64,000 nt of DNA from the NCBI GenBank assembly GCA_013538715.1, contig JACAFH010000001.1, positions 124,001 to 188,000 of the forward strand. The letters run 5' to 3'. This document shows, in pieces, positions 27,976 through 38,900 of the stretch. The stretch is from Candidatus Nitrosothermus koennekei (GTDB lineage Archaea > Thermoproteota > Nitrososphaeria > Nitrososphaerales > Nitrosocaldaceae). Position numbers and translations under genes: made by a program. Numbering within the stretch: position 1 is the first letter of the stretch; the number at the start of each line of letters is the position of its first letter. The notes beneath the pieces are model-generated. The model ran no database searches and had not been told where the DNA came from. It saw only the letters and a program-made list of their open reading frames with translations.

Positions 27976-29610
27976 TCATATCTTGTGTTGGAATACACAT
28001 GCATTTCTAAACCACTCAGGGATCTTATTCTCTACATCCTTTATAAGCTTTGTAGCATTCTTGTCTAATACATATATCTTACAATAATCTTTATCATGTC
28101 TAACTCCCCTTCCACATCCTTGAATTAATCTCATTGCACTTTGCAAAAGATACCATTCTTTATCGCTTCTCATCTTAACTGCTATCCTTCTATCATTAAG
28201 ATCTAGATATGGTGCTTTAGCAATTATTATAAATCGACATAGATCATCTTTTAGATCTATTCCATCCCACAATGAAGGAGAGATCATTACACTATTACTA
28301 CTGCTCTTTAATGCATTGATAACCTCTTCCCTCTTTATTTCATTACTAACTATAATCCTCTTCTTCTCTCTTACTCTATCTTTTATTGCTAATGCTAATG
28401 CATAGCTTGTAACTAATATCAATCCCCTCTCGTTTTTATGGTTATTCATTATAGTATCTATACTCTGTGCTACTTTCTTGATAACCTCTTCTCTCTTTAT
28501 ATTATCCTTATTTAATGAATAACTTTCAAGAAAATAAACTCTTCTATTTTCTACTGGGAAAGGCGAGTCTATACTGATGAATTTTGCATTATTTATTGCT
28601 AATGATTTAGGAAAGATATCATCATCTATAGTAGCACTCATAAAGAGTCTAACCTTACTCATACTAAATAACTCCTTTGTATATTTTGATATATCTATAG
28701 GCAATAATGTTACCTTACTAAGATTATCATTATCCCTCTCTATATTAACTACATAGTTTGATGTATTGCTACTAATCTCATCATAGATAAACTCTATCCG
28801 TTCCATATTAGCTTCAACTTTACTCATCTCCTCATTTAATCTTATTAACTCATTAATACCAGCATTAGTTAAATTATTTGACATATCATTAAGCATCGAT
28901 GAGTATCTATCTTTTAATTCATTCAATAGAGCAAGCCATGTATCTATCTCATATATATTTGATGATGGTAACTCCATTTTTGCCGTTGCAAGTAATCTCT
29001 TTGTTATACTATAGCCATAAAACTCTACCAACCTATTCTCCAATAGATGCGCTTCATCGCATACCATGATACTCCTATAAGGTGCTTGATTAGTAAATTT
29101 TAATAACGAAAGGTACTCATGATAATTAAAAATAGTATGACTAGATAGAATAGCTTCAAATTTTTGTTTATAATATTCACATAATTGTATATTTTCTCCA
29201 TCATATATTATCTTTTCATCTATCCCCTTCTTATCTACTCTAAAATCCTTCTGGTTAGGATAAAATTCACAGAATCCTTTATTCTTATTATAGCATAATG
29301 AAGAGGATATGTTATCACATGTAATCTTCTTATTAGCTATCTTTAAGCAATTAAAATTTTTCTTGCCTTTTATAGTCTTTACAAATGGGAAATCTCGCAT
29401 ATATTGATCTTGTAGATCTACGGTAGCTGTTAGGATTGATGACGAGCCATATGCTAAAGCTAAGCATATAGCTATGTATGACTTTCCAGTTCCAGTAGGT
29501 GCACAAAGTATTATATCGTTATAGCCATTCTTTAGAGCATCGTCTATCTCATTTACTATCCTAATTTGATGATCCTTTGGTTTGCCATAAAAACTCTTTA
29601 ATAGTCTCAA
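27976..29610 (-). CDS. XPD/Rad3-like superfamily 2 helicase with iron-sulfur cysteines
   Basis: 544 aa. Walker A APTGTGKSYIAICLA near residue 40, four cysteines in FNCLKIANKKITCDN...LCYNKNKGFC spaced C-x9-C-x7-C-x7-C (about residues 107-135) as in FeS helicases, DEAH box VCDEAHLLENR, motif ATIDDDIFP, and motif VI LIQGCGRGVRHDKD. Unwinds DNA 5' to 3' in repair by family analogy. Shorter than many XPD proteins (about 600-650 aa), so a DinG/Rad3-like paralogue is an alternative. Confidence 0.88.
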   Translation of the reverse strand: MRLLKSFYGKPKDHQIRIVNEIDDALKNGYNDIILCAPTGTGKSYIAICLALAYGSSSILTATVDLQDQYMRDFPFVKTIKGKKNFNCLKIANKKITCDNISSSLCYNKNKGFCEFYPNQKDFRVDKKGIDEKIIYDGENIQLCEYYKQKFEAILSSHTIFNYHEYLSLLKFTNQAPYRSIMVCDEAHLLENRLVEFYGYSITKRLLATAKMELPSSNIYEIDTWLALLNELKDRYSSMLNDMSNNLTNAGINELIRLNEEMSKVEANMERIEFIYDEISSNTSNYVVNIERDNDNLSKVTLLPIDISKYTKELFSMSKVRLFMSATIDDDIFPKSLAINNAKFISIDSPFPVENRRVYFLESYSLNKDNIKREEVIKKVAQSIDTIMNNHKNERGLILVTSYALALAIKDRVREKKRIIVSNEIKREEVINALKSSSNSVMISPSLWDGIDLKDDLCRFIIIAKAPYLDLNDRRIAVKMRSDKEWYLLQSAMRLIQGCGRGVRHDKDYCKIYVLDKNATKLIKDVENKIPEWFRNACVFQHKI

Positions 29611-29783
29611 CTTTTCTACTTTATATAAATACTTTATTTAAATCAATTTATTGTTTGTATTAAATAGATAAGGATTGTATGCCATGTTTAATATGAGTAC
29701 TAAGGTTCTAGAATAATAAATCATGTATATAGAATGCTTAATAGATATAGAATTAATTGTTAATTACTAAAAAAAGGATTGTG

Positions 29784-32051
29784 TTAACGCCTCTTATATG
29801 CTAGTATACTTAGTGCCGTTCCTATCAATGCTATTGCTCCAATTACTGTCTCAGATACTACATTGAATGATACTATAGTGCTTATAGATACACTACCATG
29901 TTCAGTAAAGTCAGCATTTATACTCCAATCTCCAGCTTCATTCATAGTTATAGTCTCTATCCATATGAATGGATTTGGTATTGAACTGCTCCAGTACCAA
30001 TCTTGTATAGGAGTGCTTATACCATTAACTACTTGATATAGATGGAGATCATCTATCGTTATACTCTCACTTGGATTTGCTAAGAAGAATACTATACAAT
30101 CTACCTGTTCTCCAATACTTAATGGTGGTGTATGAGGTAATATACATGCTAAGCCATATACACTACCTTCTGTAGCATTTACTATCAATACTCCATCATC
30201 TGGTAATGCTATACTATTCTCCTCTATGTAATCCTCTATAGCATTAACTGTATTTATAGCATCTTCTTCACTTATACCAGAGTTGAGTAATGCATATTCT
30301 AAAGTAGATAGATCATTAAACTCGTATGAAGAACCTACATGTATTAGAATCTCTACACGAATCTCATTTCCATCATTTGTGAATATGTTTACTAACCTCC
30401 ATTCTCCATTCTTATCAAGATCTATAGCAAATGGATCGAAATAGAACTCTGTTGTTGATATATCATTATTCCTTCCCTCGTGTCTACCAGTATTATCATA
30501 ATAATATACCTCTCTTATTACTCCATCAGGATCTATGAAGTATGATCTTATATGCCCTTCAATTGTCTCTCCTGAATCAGCAAGCGGTATTGCCAAAGGT
30601 GCACAATATAATGTATCTCCAATTTGTGGTGGTGGATTATGATATTCTGCTGGATCACTAATACCTGTTGAACCTGGTTTACCTATAACACACGCTGCAT
30701 TATAAACAATATTGCTATCTATAACTAGATCGCCCTTCAACGAACTAGACCATGGTATATTTAATCTAGCATCATTTGGTAAGCTCCTTAAGATTGTTAG
30801 AACAACCTCTAATGCTTTTGATGGTATGTTGAGTGCAGTCTTTGTTGCAGTATAATCATCTATTCCTTCTTCTATTAACTTGGTATAAATAATTCTAGAT
30901 ATTGTTTGAAACATCTCTCTATGTGCAGAGAATCTATACCATTCTCTATCTTCTATTGGATCTATATCTGGTTGATCGTAATCATTTGGTATTGTATCAT
31001 TTAGAGTTAGGACAACTATTCTTGCATTGCTAGCATCGGCAAGATATACTTTATCATCTTCCATTATGATCTTTCTAGGTGTGTTTAATTCTCTCTCACC
31101 ATTTCCTGCAATACCACTTCCATAGTAAAATATTGGTGTGTTGATACCATCACTAAGAGTAGAGTAATCAAATACTTGTAGCCTATTATTTAGGTTATCA
31201 CTTACTATTAGATAGTTATTATTAGTATCATGTAATATACCTCTTGGTTCATTAAATTGTCCAAGTTCACTTCCAGCTTCTCCAATACTTACTATTCTCT
31301 CCACACTCCTACTATTATAATCTATGTTATAGATTGCAATGAAACCAGTCTTATATGCTACCATTACCTTTCCATCTCCACTCATCTTTACATCAAGTAT
31401 ACTTGGCCATGGATTTATTGAATAACCATTAGTAACATTACCAATATCATTGCCATTAGCATCATATATATCAGCATTATTGAATGCAAAGGCTAAGCTT
31501 ATGCCAGTATCAGTAACCTCATATACCTGAATTTTTCTATCTAGACCAGAACCACCACCTATTATAATTAGATCATGTCCGTCTATAGTTGTTGTTGTGA
31601 GGCCATGTGGGAACATGAAGAGTGTTCTATTTGGTGTAACACCTTGTATCTCATGCACTATATCAGCATTTGCGAGCGTTCCATCTGTATTATAGGTTAA
31701 GTTATAAAGGTAGATTGCACCTTCTGGATGTACATGTGTAAGTACTGCTAATCTCCCATATCTATCAAATGACATATCAACAGCAGATCTTCTATCAAAT
31801 GAACCCATTACATGCCATGAGCTATCTACTTTTTGTAATACGTATATCTTCTCATTTGTTGTATCGCTTACTATAAGATGAGTACCATCACTTGCTAAAG
31901 CAAATGGAAAGCCAAATGTAACATCATCTGCATTTGTTATAAACTCTATAGGTTCATAATTTAATGCATATGCATCATTTACAGTAATTAGAGCTAATGA
32001 TATTACAATTGCTGCTACACTTAATCTCATTGTTCTTTGATTGACCGTCAT
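29784..32051 (-). CDS. secreted, membrane-anchored NHL-type beta-propeller protein
   Basis: 755 aa. N-terminal signal peptide (about 1-29, ending DAYA). Residues 35-355 contain NHL/six-bladed propeller repeats such as GSELGQFNEPRGILHDTNNN, VSDNLNNRLQVFDY and RELNTPRKIIMEDDKVYLAD. Two beta-sandwich regions follow (about 440-580 and 630-730), then a C-terminal membrane helix IGAIALIGTALSILAYKRR with a basic stop. So the protein hangs outside the cell from a C-terminal anchor. Ligand unknown; propellers of this type usually bind proteins or carbohydrates. It stands alone with about 170 bp before the helicase gene. Confidence 0.82.
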   Translation of the reverse strand: MTVNQRTMRLSVAAIVISLALITVNDAYALNYEPIEFITNADDVTFGFPFALASDGTHLIVSDTTNEKIYVLQKVDSSWHVMGSFDRRSAVDMSFDRYGRLAVLTHVHPEGAIYLYNLTYNTDGTLANADIVHEIQGVTPNRTLFMFPHGLTTTTIDGHDLIIIGGGSGLDRKIQVYEVTDTGISLAFAFNNADIYDANGNDIGNVTNGYSINPWPSILDVKMSGDGKVMVAYKTGFIAIYNIDYNSRSVERIVSIGEAGSELGQFNEPRGILHDTNNNYLIVSDNLNNRLQVFDYSTLSDGINTPIFYYGSGIAGNGERELNTPRKIIMEDDKVYLADASNARIVVLTLNDTIPNDYDQPDIDPIEDREWYRFSAHREMFQTISRIIYTKLIEEGIDDYTATKTALNIPSKALEVVLTILRSLPNDARLNIPWSSSLKGDLVIDSNIVYNAACVIGKPGSTGISDPAEYHNPPPQIGDTLYCAPLAIPLADSGETIEGHIRSYFIDPDGVIREVYYYDNTGRHEGRNNDISTTEFYFDPFAIDLDKNGEWRLVNIFTNDGNEIRVEILIHVGSSYEFNDLSTLEYALLNSGISEEDAINTVNAIEDYIEENSIALPDDGVLIVNATEGSVYGLACILPHTPPLSIGEQVDCIVFFLANPSESITIDDLHLYQVVNGISTPIQDWYWSSSIPNPFIWIETITMNEAGDWSINADFTEHGSVSISTIVSFNVVSETVIGAIALIGTALSILAYKRR

Positions 32052-32369
32052 GCCTCGTAATTAAGGAGTAGAATGATAAATTTTTTATGATACAAAGATA
32101 GAAACTAAAATATTTTATGGTACATTGATAGAATCATATGATTTCCATATAATAGTTAGTAATATCATATATTATCTATTTTAAGTTAATATTGAATATT
32201 AAACCATATATAAAGTAACTTTTTAGTATAGCATGATATAACATTATCTCAAAACATCTATGATTTAGAAGTTATATAAGATATAATACTTATTTATAGT
32301 TAAGATAGAAAGACTAAAATATATTAAAGAGAGAAAGATATATTTTAGGTATTAATTAAATCTAGTTTA
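32052..32369. other. divergent intergenic region before the RNA polymerase operon
   Basis: 318 bp, strongly AT-rich. TATTTTAGG near 32340-32348 lies about 27 nt before the rpoH ATG and probably is its core promoter. Sequence near 32080-32100 on the other strand would serve the propeller gene. No gene or structured RNA seen. Confidence 0.55.
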
Positions 32370-32600
32370 ATGTCTGAGGAGAGGCATATTTATGTACCTA
32401 AGCACGAAGTTCTTTCAGTAAAAGAGGCTGAAGAGGTGCTTAGAACTTTTAATGCAAAACCACATCAGTTACCATTTATACTTTTAAACGATCCAGCTTT
32501 AAAGGGATTAAATGTAAAACCGGGTGATATAATAAAGATAACAAGAAAGAGTGCAACCGCTGGTGAAAGTATTTATTATAGATATGTAGTGGAGATATAG
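32370..32600 (+). CDS. rpoH: RNA polymerase subunit H (Rpo5)
   Basis: 76 aa, the C-terminal-domain-only archaeal homologue of eukaryotic RPB5. Seen: YVPKHEVLSVKEAEEVL, KPHQLPFILLNDPALKGLN and KPGDIIKITRKSATAGESIYYRYVV. First gene of the transcription-translation operon; rpoB starts 2 nt after its stop. Confidence 0.96.
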   Translation: MSEERHIYVPKHEVLSVKEAEEVLRTFNAKPHQLPFILLNDPALKGLNVKPGDIIKITRKSATAGESIYYRYVVEI

Positions 32601-32602
32601 AT

Positions 32603-35600
32603 ATGGAAAATAACTATTGGCCAATAATTTATGACTTATTACAAAGAGAAGGTATTGCTAGACAACATTTAACATCATATAATGAATTTATAGAATATGG
32701 TTTACAAAGTATAATTGATGAGGTTGGAGAGATTGAGATTGAGAACGCAGAATATCCTTACAAGATTAGATTAGGGAGAGTAAAGTTACAACAACCAGGT
32801 GTAATGGAATTAGACGGATCCATAACAAGAACAACTCCCTTAGAAGCAAGATTAAGAAATATAACGTATAGTTCACCAATAATGTTAGAGTGCGAAGTTG
32901 TTGAAGATAATAAGATTATAGAATTAAAGTATATACATATTGGAGATCTACCTGTGATGGTTAAATCCAACATATGTGTATTAAATAGCATACCAGAGAA
33001 TAATTTGCTTGAGAATGGAGAAGATCCAAGAGATCCAGGAGGATACTTCATAATCAATGGATCAGAGAAGGTCATAATAGGTTTAGAGGATCTCTCATAT
33101 AATAAAATAATAGTTGGAAAGGAAGAAGTTAGTGGGTCAATAGTGTATAGTGCTAAGATTTACTCTTCTATAGTTGGTTATAGAGCAAAGCTTGAACTTA
33201 TCATGAAGAAGGATGGTGATATAGTAGCAAAGATACCAAATTCACCAGTAGATATACCACTAATAGTATTAATGAGAGCATTAGGTTTAGAATCTGATAA
33301 AGATATTGCAGATGCGATCTCTGTAAAAACAGAGATACAAGACGAGTTAGAAACTTCATTTGAGAATGTACAAGATATAACAAATACTCGAGAAGCTATA
33401 GCATATATTAGTAAGCGTATAGCGCCTGGTATGCTTGAAGAGTTTCAGATAAGAAGAGCGGAGACATTGCTAGACTGGAGTCTCTTGCCACATTTAGGCA
33501 AAAATGTGGAGAACAGAATAGAAAAGGCATTGTTTATAGGAGAAGCAGCATGTAAGTTAATAGAGCTAAAGTTAGGTTGGATAGAGCAAGATGACAAAGA
33601 TCATTATGGTAACAAAGTTATCAAGTTTGCAGGACACATGTTGGCAGATCTATTTAGAACAGCATTTAGAAATCTTGTTAGAGATATGAAATATCAATTA
33701 GAGAGATCTGGGCAGAAGAGGGGTATAAATACAGTCATGGCTGCTGTAAGACCAGGAATAATAACTGATAAACTAAATAATGCAATAGCAACTGGCAATT
33801 GGGGCAGAGGTAGAGTAGGTGTTACTCAATTACTCGATAGAACAAATTATCTATCTACAATAAGTCATTTAAGGAGGATACAATCTCCATTAAGTAGAAG
33901 TCAGCCTAATTTTGAGGCTAGAGAGTTACATCCTACACACTTTGGTAGGATATGCCCTAGCGAAACTCCAGAAGGTGCTAATTGTGGTTTGGTAAAGAAT
34001 CTTGCATTATCAGCAGTTATCTCTGTTAGTGTACATACTGCAGAGATTATTGAGAAATTATATGAATTAGGTGTTATACATATAAACGATGCTAGTAATG
34101 AGATAAAGGCTAATGGATGCAAAATCTTTGTTGACGGTAGATTGATAGGGTTCACAGCAGATGGAGTATCATTAGCCAATAAGTTAAGATTCTTAAGAAG
34201 GAATAATAAGATACATCCTCATACAAGTATAGCATATTCTCAATATAATAATCCAAATGCTACCAAGAGGTTATACATAAATTGTAATGCAGGTAGAATA
34301 TTGAGACCTTTAATAGTATTGAATAATGGTAAAAATCCAATAGATGACAAAATGTTAGAAAAGATCATCAAGAAGAACTTGTCATGGGAAGATCTACTTG
34401 AGATGGGTATGATAGAGTTAATAGATGCAAATGAGGAGGAGAATTGTTATATAGCATTATCTCCATCTCAAATAACAGAAAAGCATACACATCTTGAGAT
34501 ATTTCCAAGTGCAATACTTGGTGTTGCAGCGTCGTTAATACCATATCCAGAACATAATCAATCCCCAAGAAATACATACGAATCTGCAATGGCTAAGCAA
34601 TCTCTAGGGTTCTCAACCCCAGTAATGAATTTTAATTCATATGTTAGGCAGCATTTTATGGTATACCCACAAGTACCATTGGTTAATACTAAAGCATTAT
34701 CATTGTTAGGCCTTAATGATAGGCCAACTGGTCAGAATTGTATAGTTGCTGTATTGTCATATGAATGTTATAATATTGAGGATGCAATAGTAGTTAATAA
34801 ATCATCAGTAGAGAGGGGTTTGGCAAGAAGCTTCTTCTATAGAGTTTATGAAGGAGAAGCAAAACAGTATCCAGGAGGTATGAAAGATAATTTTGAGATT
34901 CCAAGTGTAGATGATAATATAAGAGGTTTTAGAGGTGAGAGAGTTTATAGATTACTAGAATCTGATGGCGTTGTAATGTCAGAAGCAGTTGTTGAAGGTG
35001 GAGACATATTGATAGGAAGAACTAGTCCACCAAGGTTCATAGAAGAGTATAAAGAGTTCGAGACAAGAGGTCCATATAGAAGAGATACTAGTATAGGTGT
35101 TAGACCATCTGAAAATGGCGTAGTAGATTCTGTTATAATGACGCAATCTACAGATGGCGGTAAACTATATAAAGTTAGAGTAAGGGATATGCGTATACCA
35201 GAGATTGGTGATAAATTTGCTTCTAGACATGGTCAGAAAGGGGTTATTGGTATGCTTATGAAGCAAGAAGATATGCCATATACTGAAGATGGAATAGTGC
35301 CAGATGTTATAATAAATCCTCACGCATTTCCATCTAGGATGACCGTTGGTCAATTTATGGAGTCTTTAACTGGAAAGGCAGCAGCACTAGCAGGAAGATT
35401 TGTCGATGGTACAGCATTTGTTGGAGAGAAGAGTGAGGATATAAAGCCTATATTAGAGAGATATGGCTTCAAGCATACTGGTAAAGAGATAATGTATGAT
35501 GGAAGGACTGGTAAGAAGTTTCCAGTAGATGTGTTTATTGGAGTAGTGTATTATCAGAAATTGCATCATATGGTTGCAGATAAGATACATGCGAGAGCAA

Positions 35601-35944
35601 GAGGGCAGGTACAAATGCTAACGAAACAACCTACAGAAGGAAGGGCACGAGGAGGAGGGCTAAGATTTGGTGAGATGGAGAGAGACTGTTTAATAGCATA
35701 TGGTGCCTCAATGGTACTTAAAGATAGATTACTTGAAGAATCAGATAAATCAGATATACTGGTATGTGAGAGATGTGGTTTGTTAGCATATTATGATATG
35801 AAACAAAGAAAATATACCTGCAGGATCTGTGGAGATAAAGCAAAAGTATCTCCAATAATAGTAGCATATGCATTTAAGCTACTCTTGCAAGAAATGCTAA
35901 GTCTTAATATAGCTCCAAGAGTTATAATAAAGGATAAGGTGTGA
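32603..35944 (+). CDS. rpoB: RNA polymerase subunit B, unsplit (Rpo2)
   Basis: 1113 aa, one chain rather than the B''/B' split of many euryarchaea. Seen along the protein: the GYFIINGSEKVIIGLEDLS region, LSRTNYLSTISHLRR-type fork loop (DRTNYLSTISHLRRI), HPTHFGRICPSETPEGANCGLVKNL, NAIVAVLSYECYNIEDA-like hybrid-binding region, FASRHGQKGVIGMLMKQEDMPY and TEGRARGGGLRFGEMERDCLIAYGAS. A C-terminal zinc ribbon has CERCGLLAYYD and CRICGDK. Separated from rpoA by 3 nt. Confidence 0.98.
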   Translation: MENNYWPIIYDLLQREGIARQHLTSYNEFIEYGLQSIIDEVGEIEIENAEYPYKIRLGRVKLQQPGVMELDGSITRTTPLEARLRNITYSSPIMLECEVVEDNKIIELKYIHIGDLPVMVKSNICVLNSIPENNLLENGEDPRDPGGYFIINGSEKVIIGLEDLSYNKIIVGKEEVSGSIVYSAKIYSSIVGYRAKLELIMKKDGDIVAKIPNSPVDIPLIVLMRALGLESDKDIADAISVKTEIQDELETSFENVQDITNTREAIAYISKRIAPGMLEEFQIRRAETLLDWSLLPHLGKNVENRIEKALFIGEAACKLIELKLGWIEQDDKDHYGNKVIKFAGHMLADLFRTAFRNLVRDMKYQLERSGQKRGINTVMAAVRPGIITDKLNNAIATGNWGRGRVGVTQLLDRTNYLSTISHLRRIQSPLSRSQPNFEARELHPTHFGRICPSETPEGANCGLVKNLALSAVISVSVHTAEIIEKLYELGVIHINDASNEIKANGCKIFVDGRLIGFTADGVSLANKLRFLRRNNKIHPHTSIAYSQYNNPNATKRLYINCNAGRILRPLIVLNNGKNPIDDKMLEKIIKKNLSWEDLLEMGMIELIDANEEENCYIALSPSQITEKHTHLEIFPSAILGVAASLIPYPEHNQSPRNTYESAMAKQSLGFSTPVMNFNSYVRQHFMVYPQVPLVNTKALSLLGLNDRPTGQNCIVAVLSYECYNIEDAIVVNKSSVERGLARSFFYRVYEGEAKQYPGGMKDNFEIPSVDDNIRGFRGERVYRLLESDGVVMSEAVVEGGDILIGRTSPPRFIEEYKEFETRGPYRRDTSIGVRPSENGVVDSVIMTQSTDGGKLYKVRVRDMRIPEIGDKFASRHGQKGVIGMLMKQEDMPYTEDGIVPDVIINPHAFPSRMTVGQFMESLTGKAAALAGRFVDGTAFVGEKSEDIKPILERYGFKHTGKEIMYDGRTGKKFPVDVFIGVVYYQKLHHMVADKIHARARGQVQMLTKQPTEGRARGGGLRFGEMERDCLIAYGASMVLKDRLLEESDKSDILVCERCGLLAYYDMKQRKYTCRICGDKAKVSPIIVAYAFKLLLQEMLSLNIAPRVIIKDKV

Positions 35945-35947
35945 AGT

Positions 35948-38900
35948 ATGAGCAAAGAAGAGATGTATAAGGTAATAGGAGGAATAAAATTCTCAATCTT
36001 ATCACCAGCAGAGATCAGGAAATACTCTGTAGCAGAGATTACTGCACCAGAGACTTATGATGAAGATGGCTTACCGGTTCAAGGAGGTTTAATGGATAAT
36101 AGGCTAGGTACTCTTGAACCTGGTCAAAAATGTGCTACATGTGGTAATACATCTGCAAAATGTCCTGGACATTTCGGACATATAGAATTAGCTGAACCAG
36201 TATTACATATAGCATTTATAGATGAGATTCATAAATTATTGCTTATAACATGTAGATATTGTAATAGAATAAAATTAGAGCAAGAAGTATTAGATGAGTA
36301 TAGGGAGAAATTATCTCATAAATCAGGTTTATTAATAGGGGAGAAGATTAAGGAAGAGATAATAGATAAAGCTAAAAAGGTAAAGACATGTCCTCATTGC
36401 AAGAAGGAGCAGTATGAATTAATATTTACAAAACCAACTATGTTTACAGAGAAGACTGAGGTTGGAGAGAATAGATTATTACCAATAACCATAAGAGATC
36501 GTTTAGCACAGATTAAAGATGAGGATCTAGAACTCTTAGGTTTTGATCCAAAGAGCGCTAGGCCTGAATGGTTTGTGTTACAAGTATTACCAGTTCCACC
36601 TGTTACAGTAAGGCCATCTATAATATTAGAGAGTGGTATTAGATCAGAGGATGATCTAACACATAAGGCAGTAGATATAATTAGAGTTAATCAGAGATTA
36701 AAAGAGAGTAAAGAAGCTGGTACTCCTCCTTTAATAGTGCAAGATCTTGTAGATCTATTACAATATCATGTTACAACATATTTTGATAACGAAGTATCTG
36801 GTATACCTCAGGCACATCACAGATCTGGAAGACCGCTCAAGACATTAACACAGAGATTAAAAGGTAAAGAAGGTAGATTTAGAGGAAGTCTATCTGGTAA
36901 GAGAGTAGATTTTGCTGCAAGAACTGTAATCTCTCCAGATCCTAGTTTAAATATATCAGAAGTAGGTGTGCCAATAGATATTGCAAAGAGATTAACAGTG
37001 CCAGAGATTGTATCACCATGGAATATTGAACGTTTAAGAAGATTAATACTCAATGGACCTAATAAACATCCTGGTGCAAACTATGTAATAAGGTTAGATG
37101 GCATAAAGATAAGGTTAGATTTCGTTGCAGATAGAAAGCCTATAGCAGATGCTTTAGCTCCAGGTTTTATAGTTGAAAGGCATCTAGATGATGGCGATAT
37201 AGTTATATTCAATAGACAACCATCGTTGCATAGAATATCCATAATGAGTCATTATGTTAAGGTATTGCCATATAGAACATTTAGGTTACATCCTTCTATA
37301 TGTCCTCCTTACAATGCTGATTTTGACGGAGATGAGATGAACTTGCATGTTCCTCAAAGTCAAGAAGCTAGAGTAGAGGCTATGTTGTTAATGAGAGTAC
37401 ATGATCAGATAATATCACCTAGATATGGCGGGCCAATAATTGGAGGTATTAGAGATTTTATAACTGCTGCATATCTCATTACTAAAGATGATACTCTTCT
37501 TACTAAAGAAGAGTTTTATAATCTACTCGTAGAAGGAGAGTATGAAGGTGAACTTCCAGAACCAATTAAGGTTGAAAATGGTGAAGAGTATTATTCTGGT
37601 AAACAGCTATTTTCCCTCTTCTTAAGAGATGATTTTAATTATACACTCAAGTCTAAATGGGCAAAAAGTATGAAGCAGAAGACAGCTGATGTAATAATTA
37701 AGAATGGTAAGTTGATCAATGGTGTAATAGATAAGGCATCTATAGGTGCTGAAGAGCCTGATAGCGTATTACATAGAATAGTAAAGGATTACGGAACAAC
37801 AGAGTCTAGAAGATTCTTAAACTCTATATTCAAGATACTAAAGGCTTTCATAACACATTATGGTTTTAGTTATGGATATAGTGATCTAGCCATACCTCAA
37901 GAGGCTAGAGAAGAGATTAATAATTATATACAAAAGATATATGAAAAGGTTTACGATTATATAAAACAGTATAGAGAAGGAACTTTACAACTAACAAGAG
38001 CATTATCTCCTGAAGAGGCATTGGAACTTAATATAATCTCGGAATTATCAAAGGCAAGAGATAATGCTGGAAGGATAGCTGATAGAGCATTACCTGATAA
38101 TAACCCAGGAGTGATAATGGCATCAACTGGCGCAAGAGGTTCTACAGTAAATATAGGCCAGATGGCTGGTTCTTTAGGTCAGCAGGCCATTAGAGGAAAG
38201 AGGATAATGAAAGGTTATCAAGGAAGAGCATTGACACACTTTCTTCCAAACGATATAAATCCAGATGCAAGAGGGTTCGTGAAATCTAATTATAGAGATG
38301 GGTTAAATCCAATAGAGTTCTTCTTCCATGCAATGGCTGGTAGAGAAGGGTTAGTAGATACAGCTGTAAGGACACAACAGAGCGGTTATATGCAGAGAAG
38401 GCTTATCAATGCACTGGAGCATCTTAGGATAGAATATGATCAAACTGTTAGAGACCCACATGGTAACATACTCCAGTTTAAATTTGGAGAAGATGGAATT
38501 GATCCAGCGAAGAGTGATCATGGAGAAGCAGTTAATATAGAATTACTGATAGCATCTCAAGCAGTAGTAGATGAAGGTAGCAAAGCAAATGAGGATGAGA
38601 TTAAGAGTATAGTTGCAAAATATGGAAAGAATCTAAATAAGAGGGTATACAAGAATTTGGAGAGTGAATTAATAAATAGTAATCTAAGTAAAGAAGGTGT
38701 AGAGAAGGTATGTAGTAGAGTAGTAGAATTGTTTGATAAGGCTAATACTGAACCAGGTGAGGCTATAGGTATAGTTACTGCACAATCCATAGGTGAACCT
38801 GGAACACAGATGACATTAAGAACATTCCATTTTGCAGGTATAAAAGAGAGGAATGTTACATTAGGATTGCCAAGATTGATAGAATTGGTAGATGCAAGGA

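Noticed and set aside
32758-35353. Minus-strand frames within rpoB
   Set aside because: Shadows of a highly conserved gene on the plus strand.
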